Shown: positions 52,116-61,343, counted from the first letter of the stretch. The stretch is 64,000 bases of DNA from Denitromonas sp. (GCF_034676725.1 NZ_JAUCBR010000004.1:1007501-1071500), one strand, 5' to 3'. A program made the numbers and translations. The notes: a model not told the origin generated them from the sequence alone.

Positions 52116-54038
52116 TTAGCGCGGCGCCACCCGCCCGAGGCGTGCCGCCAGCGACTGCGGCTGGCCGTCCATTAGGGCCGCGTAGATCACCGCATTGGCC
52201 ATCACCTTCTTCACGTAATCACGCGTTTCGGTGAAGGGGATGGTCTCTACATAGATCGCCCCTTCGAGCATGCGTTCATCGCGCCAGCGCTTGGCCCGCC
52301 CGGGGCCGGCGTTGTAGCCGGCGGCGGCGAGCACCGGATGGTCGTCGAGGTCGTCGAGCACGATGCGCATGTAGCTGGTCCCCAGCAGCACGTTGGTGTC
52401 GGGCTCCTGCAGCCGGCTGCGGCGATAGTCGGTCATGCCGATCTTCTTGGCCACCCAGCTGCCGGTGGCCGGCATCACCTGCATCAAACCCTGCGCACCC
52501 ACCGGCGAGGCGGCGCGGGTGACGAAGCGGCTCTCCTGACGCAGCACGCCATACACCCAGGCCAGGTCCAGCCCCTGGGCACGCGCATGCGGTTCGATCA
52601 GGTCGCGGTAAGGCGTGAGGTAACGCAGGCCGAAGTTGTCCTGCGGGTCGACGGCCTCGGCAGTGTTGATGGCGCGATCGTAGATGCCCTCGTCGAGCGC
52701 CAGCCGCGCGGCGGCGATGCGGAAGGCGTCATCGGCATCGCGCAGGCGCCAGATCCACTCGCGCGTGCCTTCGGCGTGCAGATCGAGCCGGAACAGCGCC
52801 AGCGCCCGGCGGATGTCCGGGTCGGCCGCCACGCCGGCCTGCGTCTCGGCCGTCAGCGGCCGATCGGGCGGCGGCGGGGTGAAGGCCCGGCCGAGGGCAT
52901 CCGAGGCCAGCATGCCGTAGAAGTCCGGATGCCCGGCCACCCGCTCGAGCAGGTGACGCGCGCCCTCGTCTTCGCCCAGCGCCTGCTCGGCGCGGGCCAG
53001 CCAGTAGGTCCAGGCGCGCTCGCCGCGCTGCTCGGGCGACATCGCCAGAATCGCTTCACGCACCGCTTTCCAGTCCTCCTGCCGCAGCGCCGCGCGCACC
53101 TGCCAGGCGCGCTGCTCGTCCGGCATCTGCAGCTTGCCGGCGGCGCGGAACCAGCGCACGGCTTCGGGCAGGTGATCCTGCGCCGCGCGCCAGCCCAGCA
53201 ACACGTAGCCGAAGGCCCGGTCCTCGGCAGACAGCGCATCGTTGAGCCGGGCAAAACGGGCGTAGGCGGCCTTCGGGTCGCTGATGGCGAGCCGGCCCAG
53301 CGCCGCCAGCATCAGCTCGCTGTCGGCGCGGCGCCGCGCAAAGCCGGGGCGCAGGTTGTCGAGATAGCGCTCCGGATCCTTGCGCATGGCCTTGAGTTCG
53401 GCCGTGCTTGGCGCCTCGGCCGCAGGCAGGCCGCTGAGAATCAGTTCGAGATCGCTGGGCCGGCGCGAGGCCATCTCGTCGCGAAAGCGCGCCCAGATGT
53501 CGTCCGGCTGCAGACGCCCGGCGGCGGCCAGCAGGCCGACCAGCGATTCGCAGGCATCGGCGCGCAGGCTCAGGCCGGTCCACACTGCGGCCGCCTCATC
53601 CAGCCCGCTGCGGTCGCCGATGCGCTCGCGCGCCAGCCAGTGCTGACAGCGCTGGCCATCGGTTGGCGAGGCCAGGCCGCCCCAGGCGCCGATGAAGCCG
53701 ATCCAGTTGCCGTCCTTGGCCAGCCGCGACAGCCAGGCGCCGCGCAGGCGGTCGGCCAGCACGCTGCCGGCGTAACGGGCGAGGAAGGCTTCGATGCGCG
53801 CCGTGTCGGGCGGCTCTTGCCGCGCCAGTTGATTCTGCAGATGCCAGTATTTGACATAGCGCTCCAGCAGGTGCGGCGAGCGCCCCGCCGCGAGCTGGTC
53901 GAGGGTGGCCTGGTCGCCGGTGCGCAGTGCCTCACGCGCGGCCAGGATCCGTTCATCACCGGTCGGGGTTTGCGCCCACACCGGGGTCATGCACAACACA
54001 CCGAGCCACACCACGACCCAGCCTTTTGCCGCCTTCAT
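52116..54038 (-). CDS. soluble lytic murein transglycosylase (Slt-like)
   Basis: A 640-residue periplasmic enzyme that cleaves peptidoglycan between MurNAc and GlcNAc. It has a signal peptide (GWVVVWLGVLCMTPVWAQ, cleavage after WA). A long helical superhelix typical of Slt70 covers about residues 25-470. The C-terminal lysozyme-like domain has the catalytic Glu in VLRQESRFVTRAAS, then GAQGLMQVMPATG and AAAGYNAGPGRAKRW. AAGGGA lies about 9 bases before the ATG. It is the first gene of the group running to cca and pbpC. Confidence 0.95.
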   Translation of the reverse strand: MKAAKGWVVVWLGVLCMTPVWAQTPTGDERILAAREALRTGDQATLDQLAAGRSPHLLERYVKYWHLQNQLARQEPPDTARIEAFLARYAGSVLADRLRGAWLSRLAKDGNWIGFIGAWGGLASPTDGQRCQHWLARERIGDRSGLDEAAAVWTGLSLRADACESLVGLLAAAGRLQPDDIWARFRDEMASRRPSDLELILSGLPAAEAPSTAELKAMRKDPERYLDNLRPGFARRRADSELMLAALGRLAISDPKAAYARFARLNDALSAEDRAFGYVLLGWRAAQDHLPEAVRWFRAAGKLQMPDEQRAWQVRAALRQEDWKAVREAILAMSPEQRGERAWTYWLARAEQALGEDEGARHLLERVAGHPDFYGMLASDALGRAFTPPPPDRPLTAETQAGVAADPDIRRALALFRLDLHAEGTREWIWRLRDADDAFRIAAARLALDEGIYDRAINTAEAVDPQDNFGLRYLTPYRDLIEPHARAQGLDLAWVYGVLRQESRFVTRAASPVGAQGLMQVMPATGSWVAKKIGMTDYRRSRLQEPDTNVLLGTSYMRIVLDDLDDHPVLAAAGYNAGPGRAKRWRDERMLEGAIYVETIPFTETRDYVKKVMANAVIYAALMDGQPQSLAARLGRVAPR

Positions 54039-54158
54039 CGCTTACTATCCCTTCGCACCGTTGTCTCGAACGGGCTGCCTGATGTGATGCCGGCCTCGCT
54101 GGGCCGGCCTGACTACTCTACACGGCCCGTGCCGCAAATACCTGTTCTGGATGCTTTC

Positions 54159-54734
54159 ATGGAGATCGAACGCAAACGCCTGCGCGACGCCGCCATCCGC
54201 ACCCGCGAAGCGCTGAGCGCGACGGCCCGCGCGCCGCTCGAGGCGGCCTTGCAGGGCCATGTGACGACGCTGCTCGCCCAGCTTGCGCCGGCCACACTGG
54301 CGTTCTGCTGGCCCTACCGCGGCGAGCCCGACCTGCGCCCCGTGGTGCAGCGCTGGCTGGCCGCCGGGCGCGGACACGACGCCTGCCTGCCCGTGGTCGT
54401 CGCGCCCGGCCAGCCCATGGTGTTCCGCCAATGGACACCGGCCAGCCAGATGGTTCCCGATCGCCATGGCATTCCGACGCCCACCGACGGCCCGCTGCTG
54501 ACCCCCGAGCTGTTGCTGATCCCGCTCAACGCCTTTGATGCCGCCGGCTATCGGCTCGGTTATGGCGGCGGCTATTTTGACCGCACCCTGGCCGCGCTGT
54601 CACCGGCGCCGCGCACCATCGGCGTCGGCTTCGAGCTCGGCCGGGTGGCCACGACCCACCCCCAGCCACATGACCACCCGATGCACTGGCTCGTCACCGA
54701 GGCCGGCATTCACCCCGTCGGGCCACGTCCATGA
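54159..54734 (+). CDS. 5-formyltetrahydrofolate cyclo-ligase
   Basis: Converts 5-formyl-THF to 5,10-methenyl-THF in folate one-carbon metabolism. The 191-residue product has EIERKRLRDAAIRTREAL at the start and the diagnostic C-terminal LLIPLNAFDAAGYRLGYGGGYFDRTLA (key: GYRLGYGGGYFDR) and GVGFELGRV. The ATG at 54159 gives the family length; an in-frame ATG at 54087 would add an unlikely extension. It is divergent from the transglycosylase gene, and the ceramidase-like gene overlaps its stop by four bases (ATGA). Confidence 0.92.
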   Translation: MEIERKRLRDAAIRTREALSATARAPLEAALQGHVTTLLAQLAPATLAFCWPYRGEPDLRPVVQRWLAAGRGHDACLPVVVAPGQPMVFRQWTPASQMVPDRHGIPTPTDGPLLTPELLLIPLNAFDAAGYRLGYGGGYFDRTLAALSPAPRTIGVGFELGRVATTHPQPHDHPMHWLVTEAGIHPVGPRP

Positions 54735-55381
54735 ACTGGGCTGCCCCGCTCGACGTGTATTGCGAGCGCACCGACGCCAGCCTGTGGGCCGAACCGGTCA
54801 ATGCGCTCACCAATCTGGCCTTCATTGCCGCCGCGGCCTGGCTGCTGCGCCGCATGGACCGCCACACCCCGGCCGATCTGCGCACCCTGGCCTGGCTGAT
54901 CGGCCTGGTCGGCGCCGGCAGCGGGGTCTTTCATACCGTGGCGCAGGCCTGGGCGGCCGTGCTGGACGTCGTCTTCATCGCCGCTTTCGTGGTGCTGTTC
55001 CTGCAGCGTGCGCTGGTGCGGCTGGCCGGCTGGTCCGCCCGCACTGCCAGTGCTGCCGTGCTTGGCGTGCTCCTTGTCAGCGCGGCCATCGCGGCGACGG
55101 TGAAGCCCTCCGCCCTGAACGGCTCTGAACTCTACCTGGGCCCGTGGCTGGCGCTGATCGGCCTGAGCCGGCTCTGCCCGCCCTCACCGGCCCGCGGCTG
55201 GCTCACCGCGGCGGCCGCGTTGTTTGGCGTCTCGATGGTGTGTCGCAGCATCGACCTGGCGGTCTGCGACGCCTTCCCGCTCGGCACCCACTTTGGCTGG
55301 CATGTGAACAATGCGCTGGTGCTGTGGTGCGGCATGCAGGCCTTGATGCCCAAGGCGCGGGGTCAGACGCCCGACAGGTGA
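54731..55381 (+). CDS. ceramidase-domain (alkaline ceramidase-like) membrane protein
   Basis: A 216-residue integral membrane protein with seven predicted helices. The N-terminal DVYCERTDASLWAEPVNALTNLAF holds the family's conserved YCER...EPxNxxTN pattern; SGVFHTVAQAWAAVLD and THFGWHVNNALVLWCGM provide the His/Asp residues that bind zinc in the CREST superfamily. Bacterial members may act on lipid amides, but the substrate is unproven. It overlaps the folate cyclo-ligase gene by four bases. Confidence 0.88.
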   Translation: MNWAAPLDVYCERTDASLWAEPVNALTNLAFIAAAAWLLRRMDRHTPADLRTLAWLIGLVGAGSGVFHTVAQAWAAVLDVVFIAAFVVLFLQRALVRLAGWSARTASAAVLGVLLVSAAIAATVKPSALNGSELYLGPWLALIGLSRLCPPSPARGWLTAAAALFGVSMVCRSIDLAVCDAFPLGTHFGWHVNNALVLWCGMQALMPKARGQTPDR

Positions 55382-55391
55382 CGGCCGGCGG

Positions 55392-56408
55392 TCAGACCCG
55401 AAGCAACACCACCTTGAGCGGCGGCTTGCCATCCGGGCTCGGAAAGTCGGCCTCCGGTGCGATCCATTCGGCCTCGCGAATGGGGCGCCCGATCTTCTTG
55501 GCGCTGCGCTGCAGCTGACCGAGCCAGTCGTCGGCGGACACCTGCGCCACGTTGTTGCAGCAGATCAGCGTGCCGCCCTCGACGGTGGTGCGCAGCGCGA
55601 GGTTGAACACCGCCGGGTAGTCATTGACCAGATCGACCACGCCGAACGGGCTTTTGGCATAGCGCGGCGGATCGAGAAACACCAGGTCGAACTGGCGCGG
55701 CTCGAGCACCGGGAAGGGCGGCATCCGCTTGCCGCGGACACGCTGCGCCTGCCCCTGATTGGCCAGCTGGCGCAGCGCGGGAAACACGTCACTCTTGATG
55801 AAGCGGACGCGAATGGGCAGCGCGTTCAGGCGGGCGTTTTCCTTGCCCACGGCCAGGCTCGAGGCCGAGAAATCGACATTCACCACATGCGCCGCCCCTG
55901 CCTTGGCCGCCGCCACCCCGACCCCGCAGGTGTAGGCAAACAGGTTGAGCACCGACTTGCCTTCGGCCTCGGCCATCACCCGCCGGCGCGCGGCGCGCAG
56001 GTCGAGAAACAGCCAGGGATCCTGCCCCTCATGACGCCCCTGGAATTGATACTTCACGCCCATTTCGGAGAACTCGCGCGGCACGGCGGCGGCACTGGAC
56101 GCCGCCCCCGCCAGCGCGTTGGCCACCCGTGAGTTGGCCGCGCTGCGGTCGTTCCAGAGCACGGACAAGCCGGGCAGCGCGGTGGCGTAGAAGGACTCGA
56201 TCGTCGCCAGTTCGTCGGCGCTCAGGGTCTGGTGAAAGGTCTGCACCAGCAGCGTGTCGCCATAGCGATCCACCGTCAGCCCGGGCACGCCCTCGACACT
56301 GCCGTGGAACACGCGGTAGGCCTCCGTGCCCTCGGCAAGCAGACATTCGATGAGCGGCGCGCGCGCCGACAGCGCGGTGGCGAGTTGATCAGACAGCGGG
56401 GAGGTCAT
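55392..56408 (-). CDS. class I SAM-dependent RNA methyltransferase (RlmI-like)
   Basis: A 338-residue methyltransferase related to RlmI-type 23S rRNA cytosine-5 methyltransferases but without a clear PUA domain. Its motifs are VDRYGDTLLVQTF, FLDLRAARRRVMAEAEGKSVLNLFAYTCGVGVAAAKAGAAHVVNVDFS (SAM motif I: NLFAYTCGVGVAA) and DLVFLDPPRYAKSPFG (motif IV DPPxxxxS). The ATG at 56408 keeps the conserved start; an upstream in-frame ATG (56435) is possible. It converges on the ceramidase-like gene. Exact target is not determinable. Confidence 0.86.
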   Translation of the reverse strand: MTSPLSDQLATALSARAPLIECLLAEGTEAYRVFHGSVEGVPGLTVDRYGDTLLVQTFHQTLSADELATIESFYATALPGLSVLWNDRSAANSRVANALAGAASSAAAVPREFSEMGVKYQFQGRHEGQDPWLFLDLRAARRRVMAEAEGKSVLNLFAYTCGVGVAAAKAGAAHVVNVDFSASSLAVGKENARLNALPIRVRFIKSDVFPALRQLANQGQAQRVRGKRMPPFPVLEPRQFDLVFLDPPRYAKSPFGVVDLVNDYPAVFNLALRTTVEGGTLICCNNVAQVSADDWLGQLQRSAKKIGRPIREAEWIAPEADFPSPDGKPPLKVVLLRV

Positions 56409-56484
56409 GGCGGACGCCGGAAGCGGTAAAGACAACCATCATAGCCCCTTGCGCGGCCGTCGCCCGGATCAATGTCCACAGCCC

Positions 56485-57447
56485 CTAGTTCCCGCTCAAG
56501 CGCTTGCCGAACGAAATGGCATAGGCCGGCGAACGGAACAGCAGCACCGGATCGTTTGTCGGGGCGACGCCATCGGACATCACCAGCGGGTCGAAGTTGA
56601 TCCCTTCGCACGCCGCGCCTTGCTGCGGGCTCGCGGCGTGGAGGCTCAAGGTGCCCACCTTCAGCTCCGGACGCCCTGCGGGCCACGCCTGCGTGGGGTC
56701 GTCTTGCGGATCATCCGCGGTGCCGATCGTCAGCATCATGTCCCAGCGCACCGGGCCACGCCGGACCCGCTCGATCAAGGCCTTCTCGAGGAAATGGGCC
56801 CCGGCGCGTTCGAGTTCGTCCGCCGAGAGCGCCTTTTCACCGTCCTGCGGGACAAAGCGCCAGCGCACGAGCGTGGTTTCATCCCGGGCATTGATGAACT
56901 TGAAGCTGTGAATGCCCCAGAACGCGGCGTTGGCATAGCTGCTCGGCGGGTTGTGGCTGGCCTTGAATTCGCGCAGCCGGTCGGGGTCGGGCCGGCCGGT
57001 AGCGGGGTCCGGCGCCATGGCACGCATCAGGTCCAGAAAGGTCTGCGGATGGGCGGCACCGAACACCGGCACATTGAGCATCGTCATGTGATGCCGTGCG
57101 CCGTCCGGCAGGCTGAATTCCAGCGCCATGCCGCGCCCGCTGCGCGCGGTGTCGGGCGCCATCGGATTTCCGCCGGACAACGAGAAGCGGGCAATCACCG
57201 GCACCGCCGCGCCGGAGAACAAGGCCGAGCGCGTATAGCGCGAGGCGGCCGGGTTGCCGACGAATTCGCCGGTCGCACAGCTGCCTTTCGTGTGGTTGCG
57301 CCGTTGGCCCGGCACCACACCAAAGGCCGTTTCGATGGCCGAGACCACCTCATCGGCGGCCACGGCATGGTCGGCCGCCAGGGCCGGTGTCGGCGCGGCG
57401 GCCATCAGGCCGGCAAAGGCAATAACGCAAGAAGTCGGGTGTCGCAT
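56485..57447 (-). CDS. exported catalase-family peroxidase (SrpA-like)
   Basis: A 320-residue exported heme protein. A signal peptide (CVIAFAGLMAAAPTPALA) is followed by a compact catalase core: distal His in RRNHTKGSCATGEF, PVIARFSLSGGNPMAPDTARSGRGMALEF, FWGIHSFKF, and the proximal heme Tyr in SPAYAISFGKRLSGN. It lacks the C-terminal flavodoxin-like part of large catalases. Small catalase-related peroxidases usually act as peroxidases in the periplasm, so oxidative-stress defence is likely. The ATG at 57447 starts the signal peptide. It stands alone. Confidence 0.9.
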   Translation of the reverse strand: MRHPTSCVIAFAGLMAAAPTPALAADHAVAADEVVSAIETAFGVVPGQRRNHTKGSCATGEFVGNPAASRYTRSALFSGAAVPVIARFSLSGGNPMAPDTARSGRGMALEFSLPDGARHHMTMLNVPVFGAAHPQTFLDLMRAMAPDPATGRPDPDRLREFKASHNPPSSYANAAFWGIHSFKFINARDETTLVRWRFVPQDGEKALSADELERAGAHFLEKALIERVRRGPVRWDMMLTIGTADDPQDDPTQAWPAGRPELKVGTLSLHAASPQQGAACEGINFDPLVMSDGVAPTNDPVLLFRSPAYAISFGKRLSGN

Positions 57448-57599
57448 GCAAGTGTCCTGATCGATCCAAGGGGACGCCCTGCCGCCAACGCCGCGGGCAG
57501 GGCCGGAAGGTGGCGTGCGCTGTCGGCCAACGCCACACCCGATCAAACACCGTACGACTCGCGCTTATTCCATCGGCCTGCGCCCGACGCCGTCTTGCC

Positions 57600-57812
57600 T
57601 CAGGCGCTGTCGTCGGAGGGGTCCTTCACCGGCGCGTCGACCTCCAGCCCCCAGTCGCCGTGCAGATACCAGTCCTCGCCCAGCATCTCGGCCGGGTGCA
57701 ACGTACGGCCTGCACCGTTGCCGCACATCAGCGCGTCGGCCGAACAGTACTTGTCGCAGCCCCAGCAGATGCGCTCGGGGCGTTTGGGGTGGAGCGGGAA
57801 TTTCTTGGCCAT
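57600..57812 (-). CDS. DUF3079 family protein
   Basis: A 70-residue soluble protein starting MAKKFPLHPKRPERICWGCDKYCSADALMCGNGAGRTLHPAEMLGEDW. Four cysteines (CWGCDKYC and LMCGNG) could bind a metal, and HPxRPERICWGCDKYC is the family signature. Function unknown; common and conserved in betaproteobacteria. An AGG lies 10 bases before the ATG. It is 45 bases downstream of no close partner: the c-di-GMP gene stop is at 57857 on the other side, in the same direction. Confidence 0.9.
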   Translation of the reverse strand: MAKKFPLHPKRPERICWGCDKYCSADALMCGNGAGRTLHPAEMLGEDWYLHGDWGLEVDAPVKDPSDDSA

Positions 57813-57856
57813 GGTGGTTCTACCTTAGCAGATGCGCAGCGCGATGCTGACGGGGT

Positions 57857-60070
57857 TCATTGCGAACTGCCCCGCGCGGCAAGCCACGCCTCGAGCGCCG
57901 TCGCCGGCAGCGGCCGCGCAAACAGGAAGCCCTGCAGCACGTCGCAACCGGCGTCGGCCAGAAAGTTTCGCTGGGCCTCGGTCTCCACCCCTTCGGCGAC
58001 CACCGACAGGCCGAGCCGGCGCGCCAGCGTCACCACCGCCTCGGCCACCGCCGCGTCGGTCACGGCCTCGGGCAGGCGGTGGACGAAACTGCGGTCGAGC
58101 TTGAGCACGTTGAGCGGCAGCTTGCACAGGGTGGCCAGCGAGGAGTGGCCGGTGCCGAAGTCGTCCATGGCGATCTGCAGGCCCTTGTTGCGCAGGCGCT
58201 GCAAGGCCTCTGCGGCATCGGCGGGGTGTTCCATGGCGGCGCTTTCGGTGATCTCCAGCTCGATCCACTCGGCCGGTGCACCCGCCGCAGCAAGGATGGC
58301 TTCGATCCGCTCGGCCAGGCCGGCGTGGTGGAACTGCCGGGCCGACAGATTGACCGCCACCCGCGGCACGGCGATGCCCCGCCGGCGCCAGTCGACCATC
58401 TGCCTGGCCGCTTCGGCCAGCGCCCATTCGCCCAGTTCGGCGATGATGCCGACCTCTTCGGCGATGGGGATGAAGTCCAGCGGCGAGACCGTCCCGCGCT
58501 CGGGATGCTGCCAGCGCAGCAAGGCCTCGACACCGGCCAGCCGGCCGTCGGCGGCGCGCAGCTGGGGCTGATAGACCAGCGCCAGTTGTCCGCGTGCCAC
58601 CGCGCGGCGCAGGTCGGTCTCCAGGGCCAGGCGCTGGCTGGCGCGGCGGTTCATGGCCTCGTCGTAGAAGCGCCAGGTGTTGCGCCCGGCCGCCTTGGCG
58701 GCATACATGGCGGCATCGGCGTTGCGCAGCAGGGTGTCGGCGTCGGCGCCGTCATCGGGGCACAGGGCGATGCCGAGGCTGGCCGCCACGTCGATGTCAC
58801 GGCCCTGAGCGCTGACCGGCGGCGCGAGGGCGGCCAGCACCCGGCTGGCGATGGCGGCGGCACGTTCGGTGCAGCCGGCCCCTTCGATGAGGATCACGAA
58901 CTCGTCGCCGGCCAGGCGCGCCAGGGTGTCGGCGCTGCGGCACACCGCCGCCATGCGCCGCGCCACCTCCACCAGCACGGCGTCGCCGGCGCCGTGGCCG
59001 AGGCTGTCGTTGATGAGCTTGAAGCGGTCCAGGTCGACGAAGCACAGCGCGAAACCCTCTCCGCGCTCGGCACGCGCCAAGGCCTGGGCGAGGCGGTCGT
59101 CGAACAGGCTGCGGTTGGGCAGCCCGGTGAGCGTGTCGTAGTGGGCGAGAAAGGCCAGCTGCGCTTCGGCATCCTTGCGCGCCGTGACATCGTTGAGCAC
59201 ACCAACGTAGTGCGAGACACTGCCGGTGTCACTGCGCACCGGGGCGAGGAACAGCTCGATCCATTGGCGCGAACGGTCGGCACGCAGGCGTGACAAGGTG
59301 GTGTAGCCGTTGCGCCCCTCGGCGATCGCCTCGCGGATCACCGCAAAGCCATCCTCGGCGCTGGTGCACAGGCAGGGTTTGCCAATCATGGCGCCCGGCG
59401 CGCTGCCCAGGATTTGCGACAGCGCCGCGTTGGCGTAGATGAGCCGGTAGTCGGGCGCCGTGGCGGCGGCGATGAAGACGCCATTGACGCTCGACTCGAT
59501 GGCCCGGTCGCGCAGCGCGATGGCGCGCTTGTCGGCATGGATGTAGGTGTCGAGCGTGAGCCCGAGGTCGAGCATGACCACCTTGAGCAGCGCATCGAAG
59601 GCCGGCAGGAAGGCCTCGACCTCGCCACCGGTGGCCCGCCAGGTGGCGCGCAGCATGTCGGAGAGGTATTTGCGGAAGGCGCCGACATACCACTTCGGCG
59701 TCAGCCCGATCCGGGCGTGGGTCATGCCGACGCGCAGCCGCCCGGCCACATAGTCTTCGCCGTAGTCGCCCTCGATCAGGCTGTCGAAATAGCGGCCATG
59801 CGCCTGCTTGAGGCGGGCCACGGTGGCCGCGTCGGGCAGCAGCGCGGCCAGCTCGGGCAGCTGGCGCAGGTAGGCGTAGAAGCCATCGGCAAAGCCGTGC
59901 TGGGCGCCGGCGAGGCGGTCGCGGATGGCGCGCAGGCAGTCGGCATCGGCCTCGGTCAGTTCGAGAAAGGCCTTGCGCGCGGCGATCTCGGCCGCGTCGA
60001 TGTGCATCTCGGCGGCAATGCTGTCGACCTCGACCGGTGCCAGCGCCGCCGCGTCACCATGGCAGCCCAT
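57857..60070 (-). CDS. globin-coupled PAS-GGDEF-EAL cyclic-di-GMP signalling protein
   Basis: A 737-residue soluble signalling protein. Residues about 25-180 form a globin-coupled sensor with probable proximal His H118 in GMTHARIGLTPKWYVGAF. About 190-300 is a PAS domain. About 305-475 is a GGDEF domain whose motif is AGDEF (387-391), a form that can still be active. About 485-735 is an EAL phosphodiesterase with EALLRW (E515), NLSARQF, DDFGTGHSS and AEGVET, all catalytic residues present. It probably senses O2 through heme and controls c-di-GMP breakdown. Start ATG shares one base with the TAA of the upstream CZB receptor gene, so both are co-translated. Confidence 0.92.
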   Translation of the reverse strand: MGCHGDAAALAPVEVDSIAAEMHIDAAEIAARKAFLELTEADADCLRAIRDRLAGAQHGFADGFYAYLRQLPELAALLPDAATVARLKQAHGRYFDSLIEGDYGEDYVAGRLRVGMTHARIGLTPKWYVGAFRKYLSDMLRATWRATGGEVEAFLPAFDALLKVVMLDLGLTLDTYIHADKRAIALRDRAIESSVNGVFIAAATAPDYRLIYANAALSQILGSAPGAMIGKPCLCTSAEDGFAVIREAIAEGRNGYTTLSRLRADRSRQWIELFLAPVRSDTGSVSHYVGVLNDVTARKDAEAQLAFLAHYDTLTGLPNRSLFDDRLAQALARAERGEGFALCFVDLDRFKLINDSLGHGAGDAVLVEVARRMAAVCRSADTLARLAGDEFVILIEGAGCTERAAAIASRVLAALAPPVSAQGRDIDVAASLGIALCPDDGADADTLLRNADAAMYAAKAAGRNTWRFYDEAMNRRASQRLALETDLRRAVARGQLALVYQPQLRAADGRLAGVEALLRWQHPERGTVSPLDFIPIAEEVGIIAELGEWALAEAARQMVDWRRRGIAVPRVAVNLSARQFHHAGLAERIEAILAAAGAPAEWIELEITESAAMEHPADAAEALQRLRNKGLQIAMDDFGTGHSSLATLCKLPLNVLKLDRSFVHRLPEAVTDAAVAEAVVTLARRLGLSVVAEGVETEAQRNFLADAGCDVLQGFLFARPLPATALEAWLAARGSSQ

Positions 60071-61176
60071 TACGCTGCCCGGCCCGGACCCTGGGCGAGG
60101 ATCCGCTCCATGCCGGCCATCACCGTCAGGTTGGCTTCCTCCATGCGCGTCAGCGCGTCCAGCGCGCCCGGTGCATCGCCGGCCAGATAGCGCTCCACCG
60201 CACGGCGGGCGTAGTCGTGCACCGCCTTGTGCGGCGCCTCCATCTCGCGGTAGCCGGGCATGGTCGAGAAGGTCTCGCGCCCGTCGCCCTCGTAGTACCA
60301 CTGGCCCAGGCGGCATTGCGTCTCGTCCGGCACGTCGCCGGGCTTGAGGTCCGACAGGCCGAGCAGCACCTTGTACACCTCCAGCTTGAGCGTCAGCTCC
60401 TCGACGTTGGCCAGCTCGGCATTGGCGATCCGCGAGGAATTGGCGATGGTGCCCTGCATCATCTGCGACAGCCCCAGCAGGTGCTGCATGCTGCGCATGG
60501 CGGCCTCGCTCTCGGCGCTGTGGCTGGCGGCGTTGCCGGCGCCCACTTCCATGATCGTGCGGGCGTTGCCGGTTTCCTGCTGGATGCCGGCCACCAGGGT
60601 GCCGATCTCGGTGGTGGCCTTGGCGGTGCGTTCGGCCAGCTTGCGCACTTCGTCGGCCACCACCGCAAAGCCGCGGCCGGCCTCGCCGGCGCGCGCCGCC
60701 TCGATGGCCGCGTTGAGCGCCAGCAGGTTGGTCTGCTCGGCGATCTCCTTGATCAGCTGGACGATGCCGCCGATCTCGCCGGCACGGCGCGACAGGTCCT
60801 CGACGCTCGCGCCGGCCACGCTGATGCGTTCGAACATGGCATGCAGGTTGGCGGCGATCTGCTCGAAGGCGGCACGGTTGGCGTCGGACTCGGCGGCCGC
60901 GGTCAGCGCCATCGCCGCATCCTCACCCAGCTGCGCCGACAGGCCGGCAAAGGACTGGCGCATGCCGGCCAGCGACTCGCCGAAGCGCGGGATGTTGCCC
61001 GTCACCCCGTCGAGCAGCGCCTGCCGGGCAGCCTGCGCCTGCTGCTGCGCCTGCGTCTCGGCCAGGCGCGCCTGGGCATCGGCCAGTGCGGCTTCCAGCG
61101 CCGCCGTGTGCGTCTTCAATGCGGTGTTTTCGGCCTGCGCCTCGGCCAGTGCCTGCCTTGCCTTGAACCCGAACAT
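60070..61176 (-). CDS. soluble methyl-accepting chemotaxis-type protein with CZB domain
   Basis: A 368-residue cytosolic receptor-like protein with no membrane helix: N-terminal coiled coil (residues 1-50), signalling hairpin around EIAEQTNLLALNAAIEAARAGEAGRGFAVVADEVRKLAERT (residues 144-185; tip EQTNLLALNAAIEAARAGE), and a C-terminal CZB (zinc-binding) domain. The CZB part has C288 (ETQCRLGQWYYEGDG) and H316/H320 (APHKAVHDYARRAV). The usual first His of LDHxxWK appears replaced by Leu (KLEVYK, L265), so zinc binding may be altered. CZB proteins sense zinc and hypochlorous acid. It is co-transcribed with a globin c-di-GMP protein behind a perfect FNR box. Confidence 0.91.
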   Translation of the reverse strand: MFGFKARQALAEAQAENTALKTHTAALEAALADAQARLAETQAQQQAQAARQALLDGVTGNIPRFGESLAGMRQSFAGLSAQLGEDAAMALTAAAESDANRAAFEQIAANLHAMFERISVAGASVEDLSRRAGEIGGIVQLIKEIAEQTNLLALNAAIEAARAGEAGRGFAVVADEVRKLAERTAKATTEIGTLVAGIQQETGNARTIMEVGAGNAASHSAESEAAMRSMQHLLGLSQMMQGTIANSSRIANAELANVEELTLKLEVYKVLLGLSDLKPGDVPDETQCRLGQWYYEGDGRETFSTMPGYREMEAPHKAVHDYARRAVERYLAGDAPGALDALTRMEEANLTVMAGMERILAQGPGRAA

Positions 61177-61243
61177 GCTGCCTCCTCACCGGCCCCACGG
61201 CCTAAAAGTTGAGTAATTTACTACAGTATTCGGACGCACTGCA

Positions 61244-61257
61244 TTGATAGCGATCAA
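61244..61257. promoter_or_regulatory. perfect FNR-type box upstream of the CZB/globin operon
   Basis: TTGATAGCGATCAA, an exact TTGAT-N4-ATCAA palindrome. On the minus strand a TAAATT -10-like hexamer follows at class II spacing (predicted start about 61209), 32 bases before the CZB gene. It also lies about 72 bases before the predicted start of the plus-strand YgjP-like gene, a class I position, so it could serve both. Confidence 0.75.
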
Positions 61258-61343
61258 CGGCCGGCCGGCGCCGCGCAACGGCGAGCCTCGCCCGACACCG
61301 CGCGGGCCGCTAGAATGGTCTGCCTCGCCCCGCTCGCCCCCCC

